A stretch of DNA of 64,000 nucleotides from SZUA-547 sp963669315 (GTDB taxonomy: Bacteria > Pseudomonadota > Alphaproteobacteria > Rhodobacterales > Rhodobacteraceae), in contig OY770021.1 in the NCBI GenBank assembly GCA_963669315.1, positions 1,054,001 through 1,118,000 on the forward strand. The letters run 5' to 3'. The position numbers and the translations under genes were made by a program. Below, in pieces: positions 44,214 through 51,937 of the stretch; the stretch's first letter is position 1, and each line of letters starts with the position of its first letter. The notes beneath the pieces are model-generated. The model was not told where the DNA came from. It saw only the letters and a list, made by a program, of their open reading frames with translations, and did not search any database.

Positions 44214-44561
44214 CTATCCGGCGACCCGCGTCAGGCGCAATTCCACCTTGCCGAGGCCGATGCGCGCGCCGTCGCCCAGCGTGGCGAGGCCGTAGGCCGG
44301 CGCGTCCACGCCCTCGATCAATGTGCCGTTCAGCGAGTTGAGATCCTCCACGGTGAAACCGCCATCGCGCATGCCAAGCCGCAAATGGCGGCGGGAAACG
44401 GATGGATCGTCTATCACATGATCAGACAGAGCGGGATGCCTGCCAATGGTGACTCCCTGTTCGGATTCGACAAGCTCCCGGTCGCCAATCCGGATCAGCA
44501 CGGACTTGCCTTCGCCGCCGCGCCCATCGAGGATCCAGCCGCCTTCCAGATATCCGCTCAT
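44214..44561 (-). CDS. FHA-domain protein 2
   Basis: The 115 residues contain one FHA domain with all the phosphothreonine-binding elements: GR at 40-41, SRRH at 56-59 and NSLNGT at 75-80. No membrane segment is seen, so it is cytoplasmic. It would bind a phosphothreonine made by the kinase encoded upstream in the same operon. Ten bases separate it from VWA 1 and four from VWA 2, so it probably works inside this complex. Confidence 0.88.
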   Translation of the reverse strand: MSGYLEGGWILDGRGGEGKSVLIRIGDRELVESEQGVTIGRHPALSDHVIDDPSVSRRHLRLGMRDGGFTVEDLNSLNGTLIEGVDAPAYGLATLGDGARIGLGKVELRLTRVAG

Positions 44562-44571
44562 ATCCCGTCTC

Positions 44572-45546
44572 CTATTTCAGCACCGACAACAGAACGCTTT
44601 CGATCATCGCCCCGCGATGGCCCGCAACATCGCCGCCGCCCGACTTCGCGAGCTGGCTCATATAGCCGTGGGTCGCCGCGTCGCCGCCGGTGGTGATCGC
44701 GCTGACCCGCCGGTCATAGCCGCCTTCGGTCTGCGAACGCGCAAACCCGTCCGCCATGCCATAGGTCCGCGCCTGATTGCGCCCATGGGCCGGGGCGTCG
44801 CCGATCACGATGATCCGGCCGCTCGCATCGTCACGCCAATTCATCGCAATGGCCGCCGCCAGGGCCTGATCCACCGGCTCAGGCACATCGCCGCCTCCGC
44901 GGGCGTCCAGCGTGCGCACGAAACCGAGGATGCTTCTGAGGTTGCCGCCGGTCATTGAACTCAGCCCGAAGGTCCGCAACACCGGCGGAGCGTCGACATC
45001 CTTATAGGCGACAAAACCCATGCGCAGATCCGGCGACAGCTTGTTGAGGATGCGGGCGATGGAGCCGAGGCTCCGCTGAATGTCCTTCAGTTCGTCGCGC
45101 ATCGAACCGGTCGTATCCATCACGATCACCAGATCCAGCCGCTCGATTGCGAGATCTCCGCCCCCCTTCGGCGCGGCGCGGATCGTCTGACGTTCGGGCT
45201 TGGGACGCGCGGCGAGGGCCGCCTGCGCCGCTTTCATCGCCTTTTCCAATTCCTCCAGTTCGGCCTGATTCTCCCCCGTTTCAGCCGCGACGCCGCCCAG
45301 CGCGCGTTCCGCCGCGGCCAGACGCCGCTGGGCGTCCGCGCCGCCCTGATCCGCCTCGGCGGCCGCGTCCACCGCATCCGATAGCCGCGCCTCGGCACCC
45401 GCCAGCCCGGCCTCGACGGAGGGGCGCTTCAGGTAGAACGGCATGAGAATGATGAACATCACCACGAAAACACCCAACGCCGAGGCGAACAGGTCCAGCG
45501 CCGAGACGCTGAGAGTGTCCGCCACGCCGCGCCGCGCCGCCTTCAT
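44572..45546 (-). CDS. single-pass membrane VWA protein 1, MotB/ExbD/ZorB-like arrangement
   Basis: The 324 residues have a short basic N-terminus, then a membrane helix SALDLFASALGVFVVMFIIL (15-34) with Asp18 at its start, a coiled coil (about 45-115) and a VWA domain (about 135-322) with metal site DTTGS (144-148). It is of the same length and design as VWA 2, which suggests duplication or a hetero-oligomeric rod. The position of the Asp and its small-residue helix fit the B-subunits of ion-driven motors. It is 15 bases after the channel subunit gene. Confidence 0.82.
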   Translation of the reverse strand: MKAARRGVADTLSVSALDLFASALGVFVVMFIILMPFYLKRPSVEAGLAGAEARLSDAVDAAAEADQGGADAQRRLAAAERALGGVAAETGENQAELEELEKAMKAAQAALAARPKPERQTIRAAPKGGGDLAIERLDLVIVMDTTGSMRDELKDIQRSLGSIARILNKLSPDLRMGFVAYKDVDAPPVLRTFGLSSMTGGNLRSILGFVRTLDARGGGDVPEPVDQALAAAIAMNWRDDASGRIIVIGDAPAHGRNQARTYGMADGFARSQTEGGYDRRVSAITTGGDAATHGYMSQLAKSGGGDVAGHRGAMIESVLLSVLK

Positions 45547-45561
45547 CGCTCAGCCCTCCCC

Positions 45562-46368
45562 TCAGCCCTCGTAGAGCCGGTTGATCAGGTTATCGAGGCA
45601 GTACTGACCGCTCTCATTCAGCACCCGCTCCTCAAACGCCTGGATCTTGTGCTGAAAGAAGACCAGCACCAGCGACATCATCAGCGCCAGCAGCGTGGTG
45701 TTGAAGGCGACGCCGAGACGCTTGGTCAGTTCCACCAGCAGCGAGGGATCCTGCAAATCCACGGTGGAGGCGAAATTCAGCGCGAGCGAGATGCCGATCA
45801 CCGTGCCGATAAAGCCCAGCGCCGGGATCGCCCAGACCACATAGCGGATCATGTTGTAGCGAATGTCGACCTCATGAAGATAAAGCTCGAGGCTTGAGTT
45901 CATGATCGCCGCCGACTGCTCGACAGAGCGCGTGGTCTGGAACTGGGCCACCACCCGCTGGATCAGGCGCGGCAGAAAGCGCTGGGCGCGCGCCGGCTCC
46001 TCCGTCACCGCGTCGCGGATGCGGGCGTAGGTCAGGCGCAACTCCGGCCCTTGCAGGATAGTGCGTTCATCCTCGGGCAAGTGGCCAGCGGTCAGCTCCG
46101 CCCGCTCGGCCCGCGCGTCGAGGAAACGAATGGTCAACTCCGCCGCGCCGAAGGCGAAGATGACCCACATGACGTTCTGCACGGTGAAGGGCCAGGTGGA
46201 GCGTTCCCGATCCAACAAAAGCGCTTTGACGTCCTCGGTCTGGGTGGCGTCGATCGCCGCGATGAACCCGATGGCGGCCGCCAGATAGATCAGCACAATG
46301 CCGAGGTTCTTCAAGCTAACACCGGGAGCGCGGGCTTGCGTCAGAGAGGTCTGGGCGGTCTCAGCCAT
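45562..46368 (-). CDS. MotA/TolQ/ExbB-type proton channel subunit
   Basis: The protein is 268 residues from the ATG at 46368 (a longer in-frame start inside the FHA gene was rejected). Four membrane segments are visible at about 23-42, 61-83, 176-199 and 219-238. The last two carry the family marks AIPALGFIGTVIGISLAL (P182, G185, T189) and TKRLGVAFNTTLLALMMSL (T224, T225). The cytoplasmic loop between segments 2 and 3 is long, as in MotA/ExbB. It is the A-subunit of a proton- or sodium-driven stator, expected to form a pentamer around two B-subunits, here the VWA proteins. One base separates it from the FHA gene. Confidence 0.85.
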   Translation of the reverse strand: MAETAQTSLTQARAPGVSLKNLGIVLIYLAAAIGFIAAIDATQTEDVKALLLDRERSTWPFTVQNVMWVIFAFGAAELTIRFLDARAERAELTAGHLPEDERTILQGPELRLTYARIRDAVTEEPARAQRFLPRLIQRVVAQFQTTRSVEQSAAIMNSSLELYLHEVDIRYNMIRYVVWAIPALGFIGTVIGISLALNFASTVDLQDPSLLVELTKRLGVAFNTTLLALMMSLVLVFFQHKIQAFEERVLNESGQYCLDNLINRLYEG

Positions 46369-46369
46369 A

Positions 46370-46771
46370 TCAGAACTTCCGCCTAACGATCTCGCCAGTG
46401 GCCGGGTCGCGTTCGACCGCGCCGCGAATTTGCGGCTGCGCCGGACGCCCGCCATAGCCGCCGCCTTGCCCGATTGGCCCATCATCGGTCGCCTCGTCGG
46501 CGCGGCGCCGCAGGTCCTCGACGAGGATCGCGAACGGGCCGAAACGCAGCTCTTGCCCGTTCTCGACAAAGCCCTGGCGCAGCGGCGCCCAGTCCGACGG
46601 CTCGCCATTGGCCGCGCGAAGATGGGTGCCAGCGTCGTCGCCGCGGTCGGTCAGGTACAGCCGCCCGTCCGAGGTGACGACAAGCTCCGCATGCAGCGCC
46701 GCCACGCCCGCATCGGCGATGACGATATCGGCGTGAGAGCCGCGCCCGATCTGAAGCGTCTTGCGAGTCAT
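46370..46771 (-). CDS. FHA-domain protein 1 (degenerate phosphopeptide site)
   Basis: The 133 residues have an FHA fold at about 1-85: IGRGSHADIVIADAGVAALH, then DAGTHLR and RFGPFAILVEDL. The SxxH of the usual site is AALH, and the NG pair is replaced by DAG, so phosphothreonine binding may be weak or altered. The C-terminal tail (90-133) is Gly/Arg-rich. It overlaps the kinase gene by four bases (ATGA at 46768-46771) and so is coupled to it. Confidence 0.8.
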   Translation of the reverse strand: MTRKTLQIGRGSHADIVIADAGVAALHAELVVTSDGRLYLTDRGDDAGTHLRAANGEPSDWAPLRQGFVENGQELRFGPFAILVEDLRRRADEATDDGPIGQGGGYGGRPAQPQIRGAVERDPATGEIVRRKF

Positions 46772-48918
46772 TCGGTCTTCTTTTCTTCGGGTTTCTCGCC
46801 GGCGGCGTCTGGATCGTCCGGGGGGGCCGTAGTCGCATCTGCCGGGGTCTCGGCCGGGTCTTTCGGACGCGCGTCGATCAAATCGCCGCCTTTGTTGTCC
46901 GTGACCCTGTTCTCGCTCAACTCCACCTCGACGCCAGGGAATACGCCGAGCCCAATCCCTTCATTTCCGGTGATCTCGGCGCCGGAAATCCGGCCATCCT
47001 TGAGTCCAAGCAGCAATACGCCGTGCTCCTTGCTCTCGACAATCTTGGTCCCGGAAAGCGTCAGTTGCGCGGCCCCATCAGCGAATACGCCGCTCAGGGC
47101 GCTACCGGTGATGGTTCCGCCCAGCATCTCAAACCGCGCGCCGTCGTAAAGCGCCACGCCGGCGCCGGTTGCGCTGTCGATCAGCATGTCCTGCAGCAGG
47201 ACGTCCGCACCTTCGGTCAGCTCGACGCCAGTCTCCCCCGCGCCGTCGATCTCCGATGCGTTCAGCGTGACGTCTGCGCCGCCGCCCACGGCGAGACCGG
47301 TCGATTTCGGGGCGATGATCTTGACCTCCGATCCGGTGAAATACCCTCCGCCATCCACGACGACGCCAGCACCCATCGCGCCGCCGACAATGATCCCTTC
47401 GGCGCTCACCTCGCCACCCGTCGACACGATCAGGCCGCCGCCTTTTGGGTTCGATATCTCCAACGCCGACAGCCGCACATTGGCGCCGTTTCCGACTGTC
47501 AGACCATCAGCCGCAGCGCCCTCCAGCGCGACATTGGCCAGAATCGCCTCGCCGCCCCGTATCTCGACGCACCCTCCTGTCGCGGCGTCGCCGATCCGCG
47601 CAATGCTCACGCCCGCAAGGTGAACCCGCGCGTCTTGAAGGCGCATGCAGGGTTCATCGCCGCCGATAATTACAGGCGCAGTAGCAGCGCCGTCCGCTGG
47701 GCCGAGCGCCACCGAACGATTTGCGATCGGTGCGGCGGGATGCTCTCCGGCGGCGAGCTGAATCTCGATATCCAGTCCCGCCCGGTCCAACGCCTCGGCG
47801 ATTGTCAGCGCGTCGCCGGCGCCTGTTGGGTCGACCAGCCAGTCTTTCTTGTAGAGCTTCTGATAGAGTGGCCAGCCATAGGTGTAGCCGGCCCACCCAG
47901 CCGCAGCTAGCACCGCGAGGCAGGCGGTGATCGCCAGCCAACTCGCCCCGCCCTCTCGACGCGGCGCCTCAACTCTTGGCGGCTCGGGCAACTGGCCCGG
48001 CAGACGGCGGCGCACGCGTTCGGTCGGCGGAATGGGGTCGCGCGAATCGGCGAAGATTGGCGGCTCAGGCTCCGGGGCGCCGGGAACCACCGTCGTCTCA
48101 TCCACGACCACGGGCTCGGATTCGGGCTTGGATTCGGGCTCGGGGTGGTTCTCGGCCGGCTCATATTTAGTCAGAAGCGTTTTGCGGAACTCCTCGGCGC
48201 TCAACGGGCGGTCCGAAGGCTCTCGGCGCAGCAGGCGCCGCGCCGCTTCGGCCAATCCGCCCTCACCCGATGGCGGTCGATCGAGATCCGCCTCCTGCGG
48301 CGCGCGGCCCTGCGCCAACCAGAACAGGATCGCGCCCACGCTGAAATAGTCCGTCCAGGCGCCCAGTCGCTCATCGCCAGAGAAATCGGGATGGCATTCG
48401 GGCGCGGCGTAGCCGGGGGTCAGCCAGCGAACATCCGATGCGGATGCGCGATCCCCGGCCGCCGATGCGCTCGCGAAATCCAGCAACCGAACCCGACCGC
48501 CAGGTTCGAGGACGATGTGGTCCGGCTTCAGGTCGCCATGCACGAGGCCCTTGGCGTGAACATGATCGAGCGCGTCGGCGAGACTGGACAGGACGGCCGA
48601 GATTCCACTTTCGCGCGCCGGACCATCCGAATCGGCGACCCAGCGCTCCAATGTGCGCCCGCGCAACCGCTCCATGACCAATGAAGGCGCACCCTCCACC
48701 GTGCGCCTTGAGAGAAGTTGTGGCGCTCGCTCGCCATCCAGCATGCTCAGCGCGCGCGCCTCTCGCGTCGCCTGCGTGGCCTCGACATATCTCTTTACGA
48801 TGCAAGGCGCGCCGGTCGCACTCTCGATCGAGGCGAACACCTCACTGCTGTTCGAGCGGCTAATCGAGTCGCCGATCTCGAACGCGCCCGCTTCGCGAGG
48901 CAGGTTCTGGTCGGTCAT
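46768..48918 (-). CDS. membrane Ser/Thr protein kinase with periplasmic beta-helix domain
   Basis: The 716 residues begin with a kinase domain (about 12-245): Lys42 in IVKRYV, catalytic HGDLKPDHI (127-135), DFA instead of DFG (147-149) and APE (172-174). The glycine loop is poor (GDSISRSNSSEVF). A Pro/Glu-rich link (250-322) leads to a membrane helix (326-346). A right-handed parallel beta-helix follows (about 395-680), with repeats such as GLTVGNGANVRLSALEI and GVELTEGADVLLQDMLI. The outside part could bind glycans or envelope proteins and signal to the cytoplasmic kinase. Likely targets are the VWA and FHA partners. No phosphatase gene is near. Confidence 0.85.
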   Translation of the reverse strand: MTDQNLPREAGAFEIGDSISRSNSSEVFASIESATGAPCIVKRYVEATQATREARALSMLDGERAPQLLSRRTVEGAPSLVMERLRGRTLERWVADSDGPARESGISAVLSSLADALDHVHAKGLVHGDLKPDHIVLEPGGRVRLLDFASASAAGDRASASDVRWLTPGYAAPECHPDFSGDERLGAWTDYFSVGAILFWLAQGRAPQEADLDRPPSGEGGLAEAARRLLRREPSDRPLSAEEFRKTLLTKYEPAENHPEPESKPESEPVVVDETTVVPGAPEPEPPIFADSRDPIPPTERVRRRLPGQLPEPPRVEAPRREGGASWLAITACLAVLAAAGWAGYTYGWPLYQKLYKKDWLVDPTGAGDALTIAEALDRAGLDIEIQLAAGEHPAAPIANRSVALGPADGAATAPVIIGGDEPCMRLQDARVHLAGVSIARIGDAATGGCVEIRGGEAILANVALEGAAADGLTVGNGANVRLSALEISNPKGGGLIVSTGGEVSAEGIIVGGAMGAGVVVDGGGYFTGSEVKIIAPKSTGLAVGGGADVTLNASEIDGAGETGVELTEGADVLLQDMLIDSATGAGVALYDGARFEMLGGTITGSALSGVFADGAAQLTLSGTKIVESKEHGVLLLGLKDGRISGAEITGNEGIGLGVFPGVEVELSENRVTDNKGGDLIDARPKDPAETPADATTAPPDDPDAAGEKPEEKKTE

Positions 48919-49589
48919 TGCGCCCCTTCCGCGTTCGGCGCCTTGCTCGCGGCGCCAGTGTCCGCGTTTAGCGTTCGAGGCGGATAGGTGAATTTCAGTT
49001 CGGCCAATTGCTCCGCCGGGCTTTGCGGCGTGGTCGCAGCATCCCCTTCTGGTTTCTCCTCGGCGCTTTCGGTCGCTTCGTCCGCTGACGCAGCGCTCTT
49101 TTCAGTCGCGGTGGGCTTGGGCGAACGCTCAGGCTTGATCGACCGGGTAGCGCTGGTGGTCTCCGTCGGTTTCGACCCGCTGTTTGGAGGATACACTTTG
49201 GCCGGCGCAGGCGGCGGATCGATGCTGGTCTGACGTTCCGACCGGGACTCCTCAAGCGTCCAGCCGCCGGCCCCGTCGCGACAGCCGCGACCGATTCCCG
49301 TCATCTCGGCTCCACCCTGCCGGCGCATGGTCCATTCATAGGTCCGGCAAGGCTGCGCGCCCGGCTGGTGGTCCGTGGTGGTGATGGTCACGCGTCCGCC
49401 GACGCTGCCATCGCCATTGCGCCATGTGGTGGACGAACCGGTTTTCGCCCGCTCCAGCATTCGTTTCGTGAACGACTGGATCGCGCGAATGTCGGTGTCG
49501 GTGAACTCCGCAAGCGCAGGCGTCATCGCGAATACGCCTAGCGCCACCGCCGCCGCGAAGGCTCGAATCGTGGTTCGATACATGGTCAT
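48915..49589 (-). CDS. secreted RT0821/Lpp0805-like surface domain protein
   Basis: The 224 residues have a signal peptide (ending near TPALAEF) and a domain at about 50-120 that follows the RT0821/Lpp0805 surface-protein pattern: TTWRNGDGSVGGRVTITTTD, then CRTYEWTMRRQGGAEMTGIG and GCRDGAGGWTLEES, with two Cys likely to pair. The C-terminal half is Pro/Thr/Ser/Lys-rich and disordered. It is the first gene of the motor/kinase operon and overlaps the kinase by four bases, so it is probably an envelope component of the same system. Confidence 0.75.
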   Translation of the reverse strand: MTMYRTTIRAFAAAVALGVFAMTPALAEFTDTDIRAIQSFTKRMLERAKTGSSTTWRNGDGSVGGRVTITTTDHQPGAQPCRTYEWTMRRQGGAEMTGIGRGCRDGAGGWTLEESRSERQTSIDPPPAPAKVYPPNSGSKPTETTSATRSIKPERSPKPTATEKSAASADEATESAEEKPEGDAATTPQSPAEQLAELKFTYPPRTLNADTGAASKAPNAEGAQ

Positions 49590-49647
49590 GCCGGATCGCC
49601 CTCCGGTTCACTGTCGCGCCGGTTTGATGACGCGCGTCAACGCGCTA

Positions 49648-49656
49648 TGCTACAAT
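49648..49656 (+). promoter_or_regulatory. extended -10 promoter of the lipoprotein gene
   Basis: TGCTACAAT (49648-49656) is a strong extended -10 (TGn-TACAAT) in the spacer between the two divergent units. No good -35 is 17 bases away, which extended -10 promoters can do without. Transcription would start near 49663, giving a leader of about 85 bases before the ATG at 49747. Confidence 0.5.
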
Positions 49657-49746
49657 CCTTATCTGACGGACGAAAGCATTCTCAGGTTCACGAACTCCGG
49701 CGCAACTGCGACCAGAGGGCTCGGGACGGGGAAGGAGACTGTGATT

Positions 49747-50556
49747 ATGAGCGATATCCGAAAACCCGGAGGCGTAGCGACTCTGGCCGCAGCGGCCATG
49801 TTGGCGCTTTCCGCCTGCGCATCCTCGGACAGCACGACCTACTCCAGTCAGGATGTAGGGCAGGTGATCGAATCAAGCCGAGGGCGGGTGGTATCCTCAC
49901 GCCCGGTCGACATCGCATCCTCGCAGCAGAGCAATATCGGCTCCGCCACGGGCGGGATCGTCGGCGGCATTGTCGGCAGCACCATCGGCCAGGGCAAGGG
50001 TCAAAGTCTGGCGACCGCCGCCGGCATTCTGGTGGGCGTTCTGGGCGGCTATCTGATCGAACAGCAGCTGCGCGGCGGTCAGGGCACGGAATATACGGTG
50101 GAGATGGATGATGGCCGGGTCGTCACTATCGTCCAGAATCAGAGTTCGAGTGAAGCGCCGATACCCAACGGGCAGGAAGTTGCTGTGCAATACGGCGCGG
50201 ACTATACGCGCCTCACGCCGATTGACTCGGCCTCCGCAGGCGCGCGGACGGCCGCGGCGTCGGGCGGATATCCGTCAGACTACCCGCCATCGGATCCCGC
50301 TGGATCAAACGCGACAGGCTCTGGCGGATCGCCCTATCCTCCCGCCAATCAACCCTATGACCCGGCCGCTAGCGGCGGCGGGACATATCCGAGTTCCGCA
50401 TCGACAGGCGCCCCGGTTCGCTCCGGCGACAACGAGTGGCGGAATCCCGATCTGGAATCCGGCGGAGCCACGGCCTCCGTCGATCCCAACGGCGCATACA
50501 ATCCTGACCCCGGCGACGCGCCCATTTTCGTGCCGGGACCGTCGAACGCCAACTAA
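49747..50556 (+). CDS. outer-membrane lipoprotein with glycine-zipper (SlyB/17-kDa antigen-like)
   Basis: The protein is 269 residues from the ATG at 49747; a GTG at 49741 is an alternative. The signal ends in a lipobox (LALSAC), with Cys24 to be lipidated. Residues about 60-115 form the glycine-zipper 2TM motif (GSATGGIVGGIVGSTIGQGKG; TAAGILVGVLGGYLIEQQL), then a short beta part (EYTVEMDDGRVVTIVQN), as in SlyB and the 17-kDa surface antigen. The last 120 residues are Ser/Gly/Pro-rich and of low complexity, unusual for SlyB. It is divergent from the motor operon, whose first gene encodes a related surface domain. Confidence 0.85.
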   Translation: MSDIRKPGGVATLAAAAMLALSACASSDSTTYSSQDVGQVIESSRGRVVSSRPVDIASSQQSNIGSATGGIVGGIVGSTIGQGKGQSLATAAGILVGVLGGYLIEQQLRGGQGTEYTVEMDDGRVVTIVQNQSSSEAPIPNGQEVAVQYGADYTRLTPIDSASAGARTAAASGGYPSDYPPSDPAGSNATGSGGSPYPPANQPYDPAASGGGTYPSSASTGAPVRSGDNEWRNPDLESGGATASVDPNGAYNPDPGDAPIFVPGPSNAN

Positions 50557-50736
50557 ACGAGAAGCGTTTGGCGTCTGCGCCAATCGTCGCCCCCTTGTTC
50601 GCCGCTACGTTGTAGCGACGAATCTTGTTATGCTGTCGGTTCAACCGGCGCGCGTGAGTCTCGAATTACACAACTCGCCGCCGCACTGGTCGGGCGTATC
50701 GGCACGGATCTAACGCTTAAGGGGAGCGCGATCATC
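50557..50736. other. spacer before the coiled-coil gene array
   Basis: 180 bases. The perfect small hairpin TTGGCGTCTGCGCCAA (50568-50583) follows the lipoprotein stop but has no T-run. A promoter for the array probably lies between 50600 and 50720. GGGGAG before the ATG at 50737 is the ribosome site. Confidence 0.4.
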
Positions 50737-51891
50737 ATGGCTAAAACCAAATCACCAGACGATTGGAAAAAGGAAGGCGTAGAGCTGAAGAAGACCTTTA
50801 AGGCGGTCAAAAACGCAGCTCACAAATTTGGTCTGACCTACGCCGACAAAGGCATGTGTCTGGTCGTCGATCGCCGAAAGAACGGCGCCACGCTCTTCAA
50901 GGAAGCCAAGAAAATGCCCGGCGCCAAGGCGAAAGGCGTTTTCGGCGAGATGGAGGTCAACGGGTCGACCATCGTCTTCAAATACGATGGCGACCTGCCA
51001 TCAGGCGTGGAAGAGGGCGGCCTCTCCCGCAAATTCAAGGAGCACCTGAAGCTCTGCAAGGTTCCCGGCCTTATGGTCGAAGTGAAACCGATGAAGGGCG
51101 ACGAGGACAAGAAAAAGGCCCCTCCGCAGGAGGCCGAGGAGCAGGAGGCCTCCACCACGGCGAAAGCCCAGGCGCAGGAGGCCCCGACGGAAGGCGGTTC
51201 CGCACAGCAGGCGCCGCCCCAGCAAGAGCAGGCCTCCGAGAACCAGCAGGAAGAAGGCGGCGAGGACGATCCGGCGCTGAAGGCCAAGCTTCTGAAAGAC
51301 ATCGACAATGTCGAGGCCGTCTTCAAAGTCAATTACGAGGGCATGGACGAAAAGGACGTCAAAGAACTGGAAGGCGCGATCAATACCATTCGCGGCGCAA
51401 TCAACAGCGACGACCTCACCGGCGCCCAGAACATGATGAACAAGCTGCAGCTGTTGACCGGCGTCGGCCCGGACACGCCGGCGCAGCCCGGCGCGGTCAG
51501 GCTGCCGAAGAAAAAGGGCGCCAAGCTGACCCCGGAGGAGCTCAAGAAAAAGAAGAAAGAGCTGACCAAGAAGCTCGCCGGCATAAAACCGGATTTGCAG
51601 CAGACGATGGTGGCGGCCCAGCCGGAGGATCAGAAAGAGCTTTCGAAACTCGCCAAGGGCTTCGGCAAACTGGTGAAGACCGACAAGATCGAGGAGGCCG
51701 AGGAGACGTTCGGAAAACTCGAATCCAAGATCGAAGAACTGAAAGAGGCCCAGGAGGCCGCAGCGCAAGGCGACAGCTCAACCGACGAAGCACCCAAAGT
51801 CTCGCCCGAACGGCAGGCCGAGCGCTCCAATGAGATTTCTGAGCTCGAGAAGAAGCTCGCCGAGACTCTCGCGGAGCTTGAAGCGGCCTAA
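50737..51891 (+). CDS. coiled-coil array protein A (distinct N-terminal domain)
   Basis: The 384-residue soluble protein has an N-terminal domain at 1-128 (DWKKEGVELKKTFKAVKNAA; GMCLVVDRRKNGATLFKEAK; MEVNGSTIVFKYDGDLPSGV) that is alpha/beta and not shared with its neighbours. A low-complexity Gln/Glu/Ala linker (129-180) and a highly charged helical half follow. The last helix (ERSNEISELEKKLAETLAEL) matches the ends of proteins B and C. No signal or membrane segment is seen. It is the first gene of a five-gene array, 46 bases before gene B. The function is unknown. Confidence 0.75.
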   Translation: MAKTKSPDDWKKEGVELKKTFKAVKNAAHKFGLTYADKGMCLVVDRRKNGATLFKEAKKMPGAKAKGVFGEMEVNGSTIVFKYDGDLPSGVEEGGLSRKFKEHLKLCKVPGLMVEVKPMKGDEDKKKAPPQEAEEQEASTTAKAQAQEAPTEGGSAQQAPPQQEQASENQQEEGGEDDPALKAKLLKDIDNVEAVFKVNYEGMDEKDVKELEGAINTIRGAINSDDLTGAQNMMNKLQLLTGVGPDTPAQPGAVRLPKKKGAKLTPEELKKKKKELTKKLAGIKPDLQQTMVAAQPEDQKELSKLAKGFGKLVKTDKIEEAEETFGKLESKIEELKEAQEAAAQGDSSTDEAPKVSPERQAERSNEISELEKKLAETLAELEAA

Positions 51892-51924
51892 TCCACCGCA
51901 GCTTTTTTGACCAGATCCAGAATT

Positions 51925-51937
51925 CGGGAGAGCCGAG
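51925..51937 (+). promoter_or_regulatory. conserved ribosome-binding leader of array genes B, C and D
   Basis: CGGGAGAGCCGA followed by G or A stands directly before the ATG of B (51925-51937), C (53149-53161) and D (54369-54381). GGGAG or GGAGAG is the ribosome site. The conservation of the 3' part (GCCGA) beyond what ribosome binding needs suggests the leader was copied with the genes or has a common translation control. Confidence 0.7.

Noticed and set aside
43235..49589. the operon as a classical Tol-Pal, Ton or type VI secretion locus
   Set aside because: No TolA/TonB, Pal, OmpA-type B-subunit, PP2C phosphatase or Tss genes are present; only the channel subunit and the kinase/FHA theme are shared.
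49375..49746. long N-terminal extension of the lipoprotein frame
   Set aside because: It overlaps the divergent surface-protein gene, and the lipoprotein signal with its lipobox begins at 49747.
50568..50583. terminator after the lipoprotein gene
   Set aside because: The hairpin is perfect but has no T-run.
51001..51768. reverse-strand frame rich in Leu/Phe within array gene A
   Set aside because: It is the antisense of a Glu/Lys-rich helical gene, which always gives Leu/Phe-rich shadows; the same holds for the reverse frames over genes B to E.
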